Source of the DNA: Thermoprotei archaeon
GTDB taxonomy: Archaea > Thermoproteota > Thermoprotei > Thermofilales > B15-G2
Assembly (NCBI GenBank): GCA_003649445.1
Contig: QMRV01000058.1
Location: 1 to 11,507 of the forward strand
Direction of reading: 5' to 3'
DNA length: 11,507 nucleotides
Shown: one piece after another, positions 1 to 5,916 of the stretch
Layout of the letters: the number at the start of each line of letters is the position of its first letter
How positions within the stretch are numbered: position 1 is the first letter of the stretch
The notes under the pieces: generated by a model
Told to the model about the DNA's origin: nothing
The model's input: only the letters and a program-made list of their open reading frames with translations
Database searches by the model: none
Program-made: the position numbers and the translations under genes

Positions 1-75
1 CTCCAACTAGTAAACCCAGACTACAAGAAAACAAGAAAAATACACATAGCACCAGAAGCAAAACTACTACTCTGA
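1..75 (+). CDS. 3' end of an unrecognised gene, cut by the left edge
   Basis: The first frame is open from base 1 and reads 24 residues, ending VNPDYKKTRKIHIAPEAK-LLL, then TGA at 73-75. The composition looks like real protein (alternating charged and hydrophobic residues, few Cys). Third codon positions are rich in A and C, unlike the T/G-rich cas genes. After the TGA the same frame stays open for 31 more codons (76-168, from AKKTRTPYETATSH) to TAA at 169-171, so the TGA may be a nonsense mutation, for example from CGA, in a longer gene. I do not recognise the family, and the true product lies mostly outside the window. Confidence 0.4.
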   Translation, partial: LQLVNPDYKKTRKIHIAPEAKLLL

Positions 76-171
76 GCGAAGAAAACTCGAACACCCTATG
101 AAACAGCCACATCACACACCCCATATCAAATAGTCCTCATTAGCAAAAATACTCACAAAAACCATAAATAA

Positions 172-369
172 ATACGGTAAGTAAAACTAGGTTCCTTGAC
201 TTAAATTTGTTTTCACTTATATTATTTCCGAAACTTGCAGAAAATAAAGTTGAGTTATCTTCGCGCAGCCGACATCACCTAACCATAAGCTCCTCTGACT
301 AAACCCTTAAATACCTCTACCAAAACAAATAATACCAGAAACCCCACAAAGAGAAAAACCAATAACCCT
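172..369 (+). promoter_or_regulatory. CRISPR leader
   Basis: This gene-free stretch lies directly before the first repeat. The repeat ends in ATAGAAAG, matching the usual crenarchaeal 8-nt crRNA 5' handle (AUUGAAAG type), so the array is read on the + strand and its leader must lie here. The last 60 nt are strongly A/C-rich with very few G (3 G against 18 C in 301-360). The leader holds the array promoter and would be the site where new spacers are added. Confidence 0.7.
301..313 (+). promoter_or_regulatory. TATA box of the CRISPR array
   Basis: AAACCCTTAAATA fits an archaeal promoter with the TATA core CTTAAATA at 306-313. Transcription would be expected to start about 25 nt downstream, near 335, some 35 nt before the first repeat. 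That spacing is normal for a pre-crRNA promoter. The site is called from sequence alone. Confidence 0.5.
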
Positions 370-874
370 ATTAACAATCAAAAGATAATAGAAAGGGCTA
401 CATGAGTTTCGACAGTTTAGTTTCAGTGTACTTTGTACATTAACAATCAAAAGATAATAGAAAGGTGTCGGTAACTGTTATTGAAGGTGATGAAGGATAT
501 TCAATTAACAATCAAAAGATAATAGAAAGCTCAGGAATTTTCACCTCTTCTTCGTCTATTTCATCTGGCCTTTATTAAATTAACAATCAAAAGATAATAG
601 AAAGTTATCTTCTCCTCTACATCTGAGTGAGTAATATGAGCATAGAATTAACAATCAAAAGATAATAGAAAGAAAGAGGAAGAGTAAACATGGACCCGAT
701 TACACTACTGCTCTTATTAACAATCAAAAGATAATAGAAAGTGCTTCGTTACCGTTATCCTCCCCTCCTCCATCCAAGAAAGATTAACAATCAAAAGATA
801 ATAGAAAGTCACTTGAGACCCATGTCGCGCCATATATTGTTCCATTATATTAACAATCAAAAGATAATAGAAAG
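370..874 (+). CRISPR. CRISPR array, 8 repeats and 7 spacers
   Basis: Eight identical 26-nt repeats lie at 370-395, 439-464, 504-529, 579-604, 647-672, 716-741, 783-808 and 849-874. Each begins ATTAACAATC, continues AAAAGATA and ends ATAGAAAG. The centre ATC-AAAA-GAT could form only a 3-bp stem, so the repeat is essentially unstructured, as is usual for crenarchaeal I-A repeats. Spacers are 43, 39, 49, 42, 43, 41 and 40 nt and all differ. Even the last repeat is unchanged, so no degenerate end repeat marks the old end. The GAAAG end and the adjacent I-A-like operon suggest this array feeds that Cascade. No cas6 is in the window, so the processing enzyme is encoded elsewhere. Confidence 0.99.
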
Positions 875-905
875 AGCTGCCTATATTAGATATATAAGTT
901 GAGTT

Positions 906-950
906 AGAGACTTTATTAAGGATCAATTGATATTCAAAATAAAGGTCTCT
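906..950. repeat. inverted repeat / hairpin directly after the array
   Basis: AGAGACTTTATT (906-917) pairs with AATAAAGGTCTCT (938-950), giving 12 pairs with one bulged G. The 20-nt loop contains the palindrome ATCAATTGAT. It lies 31 nt after the last repeat. It could help end the array transcript or bind a regulator, but archaeal terminators are usually T-tracts rather than hairpins, so its role is uncertain. Confidence 0.55.
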
Positions 951-1090
951 CTATGATTAAGACATAAAAAGAGTATAAGTAAGTGGATGTTCATCAATAT
1001 ATGTTTGGGTTTTAATAATTAAGGAAAGAGTATTAGATTTACATTATAATTAGAAAATTAATCCATTTTAATGGCTTTTAATCTGAGACA

Positions 1091-1102
1091 TATCAATTGA
1101 TA
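1091..1102. repeat. 12-nt palindrome, second copy of ATCAATTGAT
   Basis: TATCAATTGATA is a perfect 12-nt palindrome. Its inner ten bases are identical to 922-931 in the loop of the hairpin after the array. Two copies within 180 nt suggest an operator for a dimeric DNA-binding protein. No regulator gene is visible nearby. Confidence 0.4.
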
Positions 1103-1210
1103 ATGGCAAGTTTGTTGTTGGAATGAGTAGTGACTGAATATAGTTTGTGTTGTTTGCGAGAAAAGGATTTTTGAGAGGAGGGATATTTTATTCTGTAAAT
1201 TATTTTCTAT

Positions 1211-1236
1211 GTCTTTAATAGTCGGATAATAGAAAG
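1211..1236 (+). repeat. solitary degenerate CRISPR repeat
   Basis: The last 12 bases, GATAATAGAAAG (1225-1236), are identical to the 3' end of the array repeat, including the whole 8-nt handle. Over 26 nt it matches 16 positions, and the 5' half has diverged. It lies about 335 nt beyond the array and about 130 nt before the methyltransferase start. It may be a relic of a longer array or a CRISPR-like RNA element. No second repeat follows at spacer distance. Confidence 0.45.
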
Positions 1237-1328
1237 GTATTTATAAGTCTTGAAAGACAATTATTTAAGAGGTCTTGGCGAAGAGGTGATTTTTCTATAT
1301 GAGAATGTCTTTTTCTTTGTCGCTAAAC

Positions 1329-1336
1329 TTATAACG
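1329..1336 (+). promoter_or_regulatory. TATA box of the methyltransferase gene
   Basis: CTTATAAC lies with its centre about 33 nt before the ATG at 1365, which predicts a very short 5' leader of about 7 nt carrying GAGGG. The spacing fits archaeal promoters. Confidence 0.4.
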
Positions 1337-1364
1337 TTTACCGTCTTGCTATTACTAGAGGGTT

Positions 1365-1856
1365 ATGGATTTGGAGAGAGCCTTATGCCATAGCGCTACA
1401 TGGATTTCTCTTATCGTAAGTATCATAGCAGGATGGCTACTAGGTCTTAACTATGGTAATGTAGCGCTGAGTATAGTTGGGTGGTTGCTATTTATACTTG
1501 GTTTCTACATACATTATCTCAGTCATAAGGAGCACCCTAAAGCTCATGCGGATATTGGGGACATAAATTACATAGCTACCCGTGGAGTATATGAATGGAT
1601 TAGACATCCAGGCTACTTAGGCCTTATCTTAGCTTTCTTTGGTTTAGCTTTAGCCTTTGGAAGTATACCCGGTCTCATCACGGCCTCAGCTTTAATGATA
1701 CACCATTATTACTTAGCAGTAAGGGAGGAGAGGGAAATGCTTGATAGATTTGGTGAGTTATATGCTGAATACATGAGGAAAGTACCAGATCGTTTCTTAC
1801 CTATTAAGAGAATTATTAAAGTTCTAAGGCATGGGCATAGAAATGACTTTAAGTAA
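1365..1856 (+). CDS. isoprenylcysteine carboxyl methyltransferase / phospholipid methyltransferase family protein
   Basis: A 163-residue integral membrane protein. Hydrophobic segments fall at about residues 12-29, 33-52, 84-99 and 101-118. The family signature is in the C-terminal half: RHPGY (80-84), a second hydrophobic pair, then REERE (120-124), FGELYAEYMRKVPDRFLP (129-146). In the ICMT/PEMT-like family these residues form the S-adenosylmethionine and substrate site. Archaeal members are usually annotated only as methyltransferases with unknown substrate; lipid or isoprenoid-linked targets are possible. Length is typical. The ATG has a GAGGG element just upstream and a TATA box at the right distance. 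It stands alone, with no obvious functional tie to the CRISPR genes around it. Confidence 0.87.
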   Translation: MDLERALCHSATWISLIVSIIAGWLLGLNYGNVALSIVGWLLFILGFYIHYLSHKEHPKAHADIGDINYIATRGVYEWIRHPGYLGLILAFFGLALAFGSIPGLITASALMIHHYYLAVREEREMLDRFGELYAEYMRKVPDRFLPIKRIIKVLRHGHRNDFK

Positions 1857-1865
1857 AAGCTTCTC

Positions 1866-1900
1866 TATTATTTTTAACTTTTCTTATATCATTTTATCTT
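1866..1900 (+). terminator. T-rich tract after the methyltransferase gene
   Basis: Several T-runs (TATTATTTTTAACTTTTC, then CATTTTATCTTT) begin about 10 nt after the stop codon. Archaeal transcription commonly ends on such non-hairpin T-tracts. No stable stem is visible. Confidence 0.4.
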
Positions 1901-1903
1901 TAA

Positions 1904-2008
1904 GTAAAGGAAGGAGATGAAGTTAAGTGTCTGCGCTGCGGTAACCTAGTTGGCTTAGATAAAGGATCTTTTATAAACATTAAACAGAATTCAATCACGA
2001 TTACTTGA
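1904..2008 (+). pseudogene. remnant of a small zinc-ribbon protein
   Basis: The frame reads VKCLRCGNLVGLDKGSF and ends ITIT before TGA at 2006-2008. The start VKCxRCGN resembles the first half of small archaeal zinc ribbons. No usable start codon lies in this frame. A good ribosome-binding sequence, GGAAGGAG, with ATG at 1917, sits in another frame and stops after ten codons. Adding one base after ATGAA would give MK-VKCLRCGN, so a single-base deletion could explain the break. The second Cys pair expected of a full ribbon is missing. Either a decayed gene or chance. Confidence 0.3.
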
Positions 2009-2050
2009 TAACATGAGTTCTATTTGGCTCTAAATTGATTATGGTATTTG

Positions 2051-2203
2051 TTAAAGATTTTCTATCAGTATCTGGTTGATAAGAAGAGACTTTAAGTTCT
2101 CTTTATATATTCTTGCTATTAGCCGATAGATCGAAATAAGATCAGCGGATGCTCTGATTATCTCTAGTTTTAACGAGGGTTCAGGGTTGTATTTCTTATG
2201 CAT
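2051..2203 (-). CDS. small unrecognised protein, 50 residues
   Basis: The frame starts with ATG (MHKKYNPEPSLKLEIIRASA) and ends with TAA; it looks protein-like and helical, with hydrophobic residues every three to four positions. An in-frame TAG lies six codons upstream, so it is self-contained. A TATA-like TATAAAT lies on the minus strand at about 2251-2257, giving a predicted leader of about 25 nt. No family recognised. It is divergent from a second 50-residue frame at 2272, with about 70 nt between starts. It could be half of a small two-gene module, a fragment of a larger decayed gene, or noise in AT-rich DNA. Confidence 0.35.
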   Translation of the reverse strand: MHKKYNPEPSLKLEIIRASADLISIYRLIARIYKENLKSLLINQILIENL

Positions 2204-2271
2204 ATTTAGAAAAATTTTCTACTTAATGCTCGTGACAGCTTAGCAAGGCGATTTATACTGCAATACTTATT

Positions 2272-2424
2272 ATGCATGTTTCTTTCCACTTTTTGCTAGC
2301 TTCTGTATTAGGGAATTATGTAGTTAAGGAAGAGTCCGCTGATGTTATTTTAAAGGAGCTTAATGAAGATTTAGTTAAGGGGCTCGAGCTTGTGAAGAGG
2401 ATTGCTATTAAGGCTTTAGCTTAG
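2272..2424 (+). CDS. small or truncated unrecognised protein, 50 residues
   Basis: From ATG the frame reads MHVSFHFLLASVLGNYVVKE and later LKELNEDLVKGLELVKRIAI, ending TAG. The C-terminal two thirds look like a charged amphipathic helix. The frame stays open upstream to a TGA at 2233-2235, and those codons (QLSKAIYTAILI) also look coding. A neighbouring frame supplies NARDSLA just before. It may therefore be the C-terminal remnant of a longer gene broken by a frameshift near 2245. No family recognised. Confidence 0.35.
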   Translation: MHVSFHFLLASVLGNYVVKEESADVILKELNEDLVKGLELVKRIAIKALA

Positions 2425-2467
2425 TGAGGGTGGAGAGTTATGATTATTACATATAGAAGTCTCCTTT

Positions 2468-2560
2468 TTTGATAATTAAAAGATGATGGAAAGATACTTG
2501 ATTCTTACTCTCTGAGTAAGCGGCTCGTAAATTTGATAATTTAGGGGTAGTAGATTAAAG
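2468..2560 (+). CRISPR. degenerate one-spacer mini-array upstream of the cas operon
   Basis: Positions 2468-2493 match the array repeat at 20 of 26 bases and keep the GAAAG end (TTTGATAATT-AAAAGATGAT-GGAAAG). After 38 nt, close to the 39-49 nt spacers of the main array, a second weaker copy begins at 2532 with the same TTTGATAATT start and ends TTAAAG at 2560 with a 3-nt insertion. The unit ends about 50 nt before the cas TATA box. It may be a relic array, or a CRISPR-like guide controlling cas expression. A weak TATA-like ACATATAG lies at about 2449-2456, too close for a start well before the first repeat. Confidence 0.5.
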
Positions 2561-2610
2561 GAAATGTCTGTCGGTGTTTGTTTGAAGAATTACTTGGCTA
2601 TTTGAAACAT

Positions 2611-2626
2611 GAGAAAAGTTTATAAG
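2611..2626 (+). promoter_or_regulatory. promoter of the cas operon
   Basis: A purine-rich BRE-like GAGAAAAG (2611-2618) is followed by TTTATAAG (2619-2626). The TATA centre is about 28 nt before the ATG at 2651, so the transcript would start at or within a base or two of that ATG, a leaderless mRNA typical of crenarchaea. This decides the csa5 start: an in-frame ATG at 2609 lies upstream of the promoter and would not be in the message. Confidence 0.6.
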
Positions 2627-2650
2627 TTTAGTTGTGTAATAGTTAATGTC

Positions 2651-2995
2651 ATGAGTGCTGAGGAGAAAAAGGAGAGAAGTTTGTACGGCTGGGCTTTTCA
2701 TGCTGGGATAAAGATTATTGAGAGATTGATTCAGCTTTATGGGGGTGATAGTGAGCGGGCTAAAAAGCGTATGGAGACGATATTGTTGAATTTGAGGTCA
2801 GAGTCTCTTTCAACGAAATTTAGGAGAGAGTTGGTTAATATTATAATAGAGCTTCGTCCTGATATTAAGGGTCTTCCTAGGGAATTGAAAGAGGAGCGTA
2901 GATGGAGGACTGAGGAGTTTTATCGATATAGTACGGCTATACTTTCTGGATTTTTTGATGCGTATATTAGTGAATTTGGGTCTGGTGGGGAATGA
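2651..2995 (+). CDS. csa5: Csa5 (Cas11a), small subunit of type I-A Cascade
   Basis: A 114-residue, mainly helical, highly charged protein (MSAEEKKERSLYGWAF at the start, FFDAYISEFGSGGE at the end). Identification rests on size and position: a small protein opening a cas7-cas5-cas8-cas3 operon is where Csa5 lies in type I-A loci. In such complexes the small subunit lines the belly of Cascade beside Cas7 and contacts target DNA. I see no diagnostic motif, and the family is poorly conserved, so a lineage-specific small subunit is equally possible. The start is set by the promoter at 2611-2626. The stop is one base before the cas7 ATG, and the last codons carry the cas7 ribosome-binding site. 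Confidence 0.7.
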   Translation: MSAEEKKERSLYGWAFHAGIKIIERLIQLYGGDSERAKKRMETILLNLRSESLSTKFRRELVNIIIELRPDIKGLPRELKEERRWRTEEFYRYSTAILSGFFDAYISEFGSGGE

Positions 2996-2996
2996 T

Positions 2997-3956
2997 ATGC
3001 CTAGACGTGCATTTATTGCTTCTATAATTAAAGTAAGTGGTAATGTGAATGCAGATATAAGCGTTGGAATAAGGGTTCCTATGAAGAAGATTTTTAATTG
3101 GAAGCAGGAGGTTAAGGCGTTTGTTTCTGCGAGATGTATTCGTCGATGTATACGCGAGAGGCTTGCTGAAAAGAAAGGCCTTTATATAGATCCTCTTCAG
3201 CTAGTTGGAGCTGGCCGTGAGCAGCAGTTAGGTGATATAGGTAATCCTATTAAGTACGTTGACGACGACTTATTTGGCTTCTTAGTGCCTGAAAGACCGC
3301 CGAGGAAAAGGAGTTCTCCTGTGAAGATATCTCCGCTTATATCTCTTCACCATACTGAAATTAAGGTTGAGTTTGCTGCTCGTTTTCCTAGAGATTTCTT
3401 AAAGGAATATGAGAAAGGGAATCCTGTGCCTTTTGAGATAGAGGTGGCGGAGTGGCTTGGCCGCTTGAATGTTATAGTGTCAGATAGAATAGGTCGTTTT
3501 GAGGCTTTGGAGCTTACTGAGGATATGTTAAAGAGTGGAGAAGTTTCTGAGGTTGAGAAAGGTGTATATCAGTTAAGTGCTGAGGAGCGTAAGAAAAGAC
3601 TGAGAGCTTTGCTTGAAGTGCTTTTGTGGGAAGGATGGGAGTTTCCGCGAGGTTCTGAGAGTCCGTGTACTCCTGAGTTCTACTATGCTGTTGTGGCTTT
3701 GACAGAGCACTTTACACCAATTTTCTCTTATGTAGATGTAAGTGACGATGAGCTTGATAAAAGTAAGCTCGCTAAGATTTCTGATATCTACGGTAAGCTC
3801 ATAGATAGGATGTATGTTATTGACTACAGGCAGGGAGTTGTCGATGTTTATGAGAGGGGGTCTGAAGGTACCCTCACTAAAGTTAAATCAAGTAAATTAG
3901 ATTCAGAGACTATTAGGGAAGTTATTGAGGGGATATGCGAGTATATAGTCGTCTAA
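2997..3956 (+). CDS. cas7: Cas7 (DevR/Csa2 family), backbone subunit of Cascade
   Basis: A 319-residue RAMP protein that would polymerise along the crRNA. The N-terminus IASIIKVSGNVNADISVG is the first strand of the RRM-like fold. SARCIRRCIR (44-53) follows, then DDDLFGFLVPE (89-99) and RSSPVKISPLISL (105-117), a pattern of the Cas7/Cst2/DevR group. The length is normal. ATG 2997 is preferred because GGTGGGG (2984-2990) lies six bases upstream. The same frame opens earlier at 2955, but those codons overlap the csa5 end and do not look like Cas7. The cas5 start lies 22 nt inside its 3' end, so the two are probably translationally coupled. Confidence 0.9.
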   Translation: MPRRAFIASIIKVSGNVNADISVGIRVPMKKIFNWKQEVKAFVSARCIRRCIRERLAEKKGLYIDPLQLVGAGREQQLGDIGNPIKYVDDDLFGFLVPERPPRKRSSPVKISPLISLHHTEIKVEFAARFPRDFLKEYEKGNPVPFEIEVAEWLGRLNVIVSDRIGRFEALELTEDMLKSGEVSEVEKGVYQLSAEERKKRLRALLEVLLWEGWEFPRGSESPCTPEFYYAVVALTEHFTPIFSYVDVSDDELDKSKLAKISDIYGKLIDRMYVIDYRQGVVDVYERGSEGTLTKVKSSKLDSETIREVIEGICEYIVV

Positions 3957-4765
3957 CGGCTATTACGTTTACTATACGTTTTTTAACGGCTCAGTTTAAG
4001 GAGCACGCGCAAAAGTTAGTTAGGAGGACCTATCTTATACCTCCGCCGTCTGCTGTAGCTGGTATCTTTGGTGCTATACTTGGTGTGCCTAGAGAGAAGC
4101 TATATGATTTTTGTCGTGAAAAGTGTATTCTTGCGGGAGCTGAGCTTTTGAGTTTTGAGGGGTATTTTTCTCAGGTTTCTCGTATATTTAAGTTTGATAG
4201 AGATGCAATGCAATTGGTGAAGTTGCTTGATAGCTGGTATAAAATACATACTTTGTCGAGAGGGAAACGCGATGAGGTTTTTAAAGCAATCTCAGAGCTT
4301 ATGACAATATATCGTAGTGAGGTTCTGTATAAGCCTGAGTATAAGTTTGCTATAGTTTCTAGTGATATAGGTGTGATTAGAGAGGGTATTAGGAGGATTA
4401 GGGACTTGAATTTTGAGTTTGAAGTGTTTGGAGGTAATGATTACCATTTTGTTGATTTTGTGGGTTCTGTTAAGGAGGCGAGGCTTGTTGATAGTAGTGT
4501 GGGGAGGGGTTATTGTCCTCAGTCTAAGTTTAAAGAAGTGAAAGCCTCTAATTTTACTATTACTAGGTATCCTGAGAGAACTAGGATAGATGGGAGAACC
4601 CCGTTAGTAGTGCCTGGCTATATTGGTGGGAATATTGATGAGTGGTATATTTTTGTTTATGGTGCTGATATTATTACAGTAGAGCCTCTAAAGGTTGTTG
4701 ATGATGGTGAGAGCCGGATATTTGTCTATCCTGCTCACGAGTACTTTGTTCGGTGGGGGACATGA
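3935..4765 (+). CDS. cas5: Cas5, crRNA 5'-handle-binding subunit of Cascade
   Basis: A 276-residue RAMP protein. The N-terminal strand TAITFTIRFLTAQFKEH leads into RTYLIPPPSAVAGIFGAILG (31-50), the proline-rich and glycine-rich signature of the Cas5 family. Cas5 caps the 5' end of the crRNA and links Cas7 to the large subunit. The ATG lies inside the cas7 end, preceded by GAGGGG only two bases away. Starting later would remove the first strand, so this start is kept despite the short spacing. Its TGA overlaps the cas8a ATG as ATGA. Length and motifs suggest an intact, functional gene. Confidence 0.93.
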   Translation: MRVYSRLTAITFTIRFLTAQFKEHAQKLVRRTYLIPPPSAVAGIFGAILGVPREKLYDFCREKCILAGAELLSFEGYFSQVSRIFKFDRDAMQLVKLLDSWYKIHTLSRGKRDEVFKAISELMTIYRSEVLYKPEYKFAIVSSDIGVIREGIRRIRDLNFEFEVFGGNDYHFVDFVGSVKEARLVDSSVGRGYCPQSKFKEVKASNFTITRYPERTRIDGRTPLVVPGYIGGNIDEWYIFVYGADIITVEPLKVVDDGESRIFVYPAHEYFVRWGT

Positions 4766-5916
4766 GCTCTGAAGTGGAGGCTCGGCTTAGGGATCTTCTT
4801 CAGCGGAATCTTGGGACTAAGATAAATTTAACTAAGATAGGTGAGGAGCTGGAGAATGTTGCTAAGAAGGTGAAGAGTGAGAGACAGCTAAAGAATCGTG
4901 CAGAGGATCTTGTGAAGCAGTTATATTACTTTAATCATCCTTTGTTTAGGAGGGTGATTAACTGGGGTAATGTTGGGCGTGGGGCTAGGATGAGGCTAAA
5001 GGAGAAGATTATAGAAGTGCTTCGAAAGGTTCGTTTTAGAGGAGAGAGTGTGAGTAAGGATGATATTGATGAGATCTGCCGACTCGTTAGAGAGTTTCAC
5101 GATGAAGTGATAGGGGATGTTATGAAAGAGATATCGGATGCTAGTAAGGGTCTTCGGCGTTATCATGTATTGAGTTCGCTTGCTTTAAGTGAGACGCGCA
5201 ATTTGTATTTTGGTGAGAGTTTTAGAAAGGAGCAGCTCTTAGAGTTAACTGAGAAGTTTTTGAGGTCGGTGGGTATTGGTAATAGAATTTCTGTCTATTT
5301 TGAGCGGGGTGTGCTAGCGGATGTCCAAGAAAATCTTCGACATTTGATTCTAGAGAGGTTTCCTCGGGGAGGAGGACATATATTACGTGAAGATTTGCGT
5401 GAGCTTAAGATACACGAATTGGAGAGTAGTAAGCCTTACATCGTACTTACTAAGTTCCTGCTGTGGCTTTATGATAACTATGATATGGAGAAGGACCCTG
5501 AGAAAAAGCGGTTACTTGAGCAGATAATTGATGATTTAAAGGGTTCTACTGGTATGCTGTATTTTATGCCTTCCTCTAAGTCTGAGTGGAGGATTATAGC
5601 GATACCTTCTTTAAACATATTTACGCTTTTATGGCTTGAGAATTCTGAGCGTAGAAAGGTTTTAGAAATGTTCTGTGAGCAAACCTTTATTTTCTTTGAT
5701 AAGGTCTTAAGGAGAGCTGGGAGGGAGGAGCGTAAGAAGGCTGAAAATGAGCTTGAAATTTTAGCTAACGCGCTTGAAATATTTTATAAAGACTTAGTGG
5801 AGGTAGGTCGAGTGAACTTTGGGGCTCTTCGAACGCTAATTGACCAAGTGATATATTTGTCTCGGTCTTTTCGTGTATCGCTTTCTTTAAGCTTTATTAA
5901 GTATTTGACTATGTGA
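4762..5916 (+). CDS. cas8a: probable Cas8a, large subunit of type I-A Cascade
   Basis: A 384-residue charged protein between cas5 and cas3, the slot of the Cascade large subunit that reads the PAM and recruits Cas3. The N-terminal third is lysine/arginine-rich and helical (LRDLLQRNLGTKINLTKIGE). The middle has GSTGMLYFMPSSKSEWRIIA (around 265-285), and the C-terminal third is helical. Cas8 proteins diverge too far for motif recognition, so the call is positional; no zinc-binding Cys set is seen. ATG 4762 makes a 4-nt ATGA overlap with cas5. An upstream GTG at 4753 in the same frame is possible but lies in the GGTGGGGG that probably serves as the ribosome-binding site. Confidence 0.7.
   Translation: MSSEVEARLRDLLQRNLGTKINLTKIGEELENVAKKVKSERQLKNRAEDLVKQLYYFNHPLFRRVINWGNVGRGARMRLKEKIIEVLRKVRFRGESVSKDDIDEICRLVREFHDEVIGDVMKEISDASKGLRRYHVLSSLALSETRNLYFGESFRKEQLLELTEKFLRSVGIGNRISVYFERGVLADVQENLRHLILERFPRGGGHILREDLRELKIHELESSKPYIVLTKFLLWLYDNYDMEKDPEKKRLLEQIIDDLKGSTGMLYFMPSSKSEWRIIAIPSLNIFTLLWLENSERRKVLEMFCEQTFIFFDKVLRRAGREERKKAENELEILANALEIFYKDLVEVGRVNFGALRTLIDQVIYLSRSFRVSLSLSFIKYLTM

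Larger units (their letters stand above)
875..1364 (+). other. gene-free AT-rich stretch after the array
   Basis: No convincing coding frame is present on either strand. The stretch holds a hairpin (906-950), the palindrome ATCAATTGAT twice (922-931 and within 1091-1102), a degenerate CRISPR repeat (1211-1236), and the promoter of the methyltransferase gene near its right end. A TATA-like ATATATAAG at about 889-897 could be a further start site, but nothing is encoded directly after it. Confidence 0.6.

Noticed and set aside
717..926. 69-codon open frame on the minus strand inside the CRISPR array
   Set aside because: It repeats the same peptide (YYLLIVN) wherever it crosses a repeat; it is an artefact of the array.
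3885..3893. Nine-base antisense match (AATCAAGTA) to the same mini-array spacer within cas7
   Set aside because: Same length as a chance match, and no support from flanking bases.
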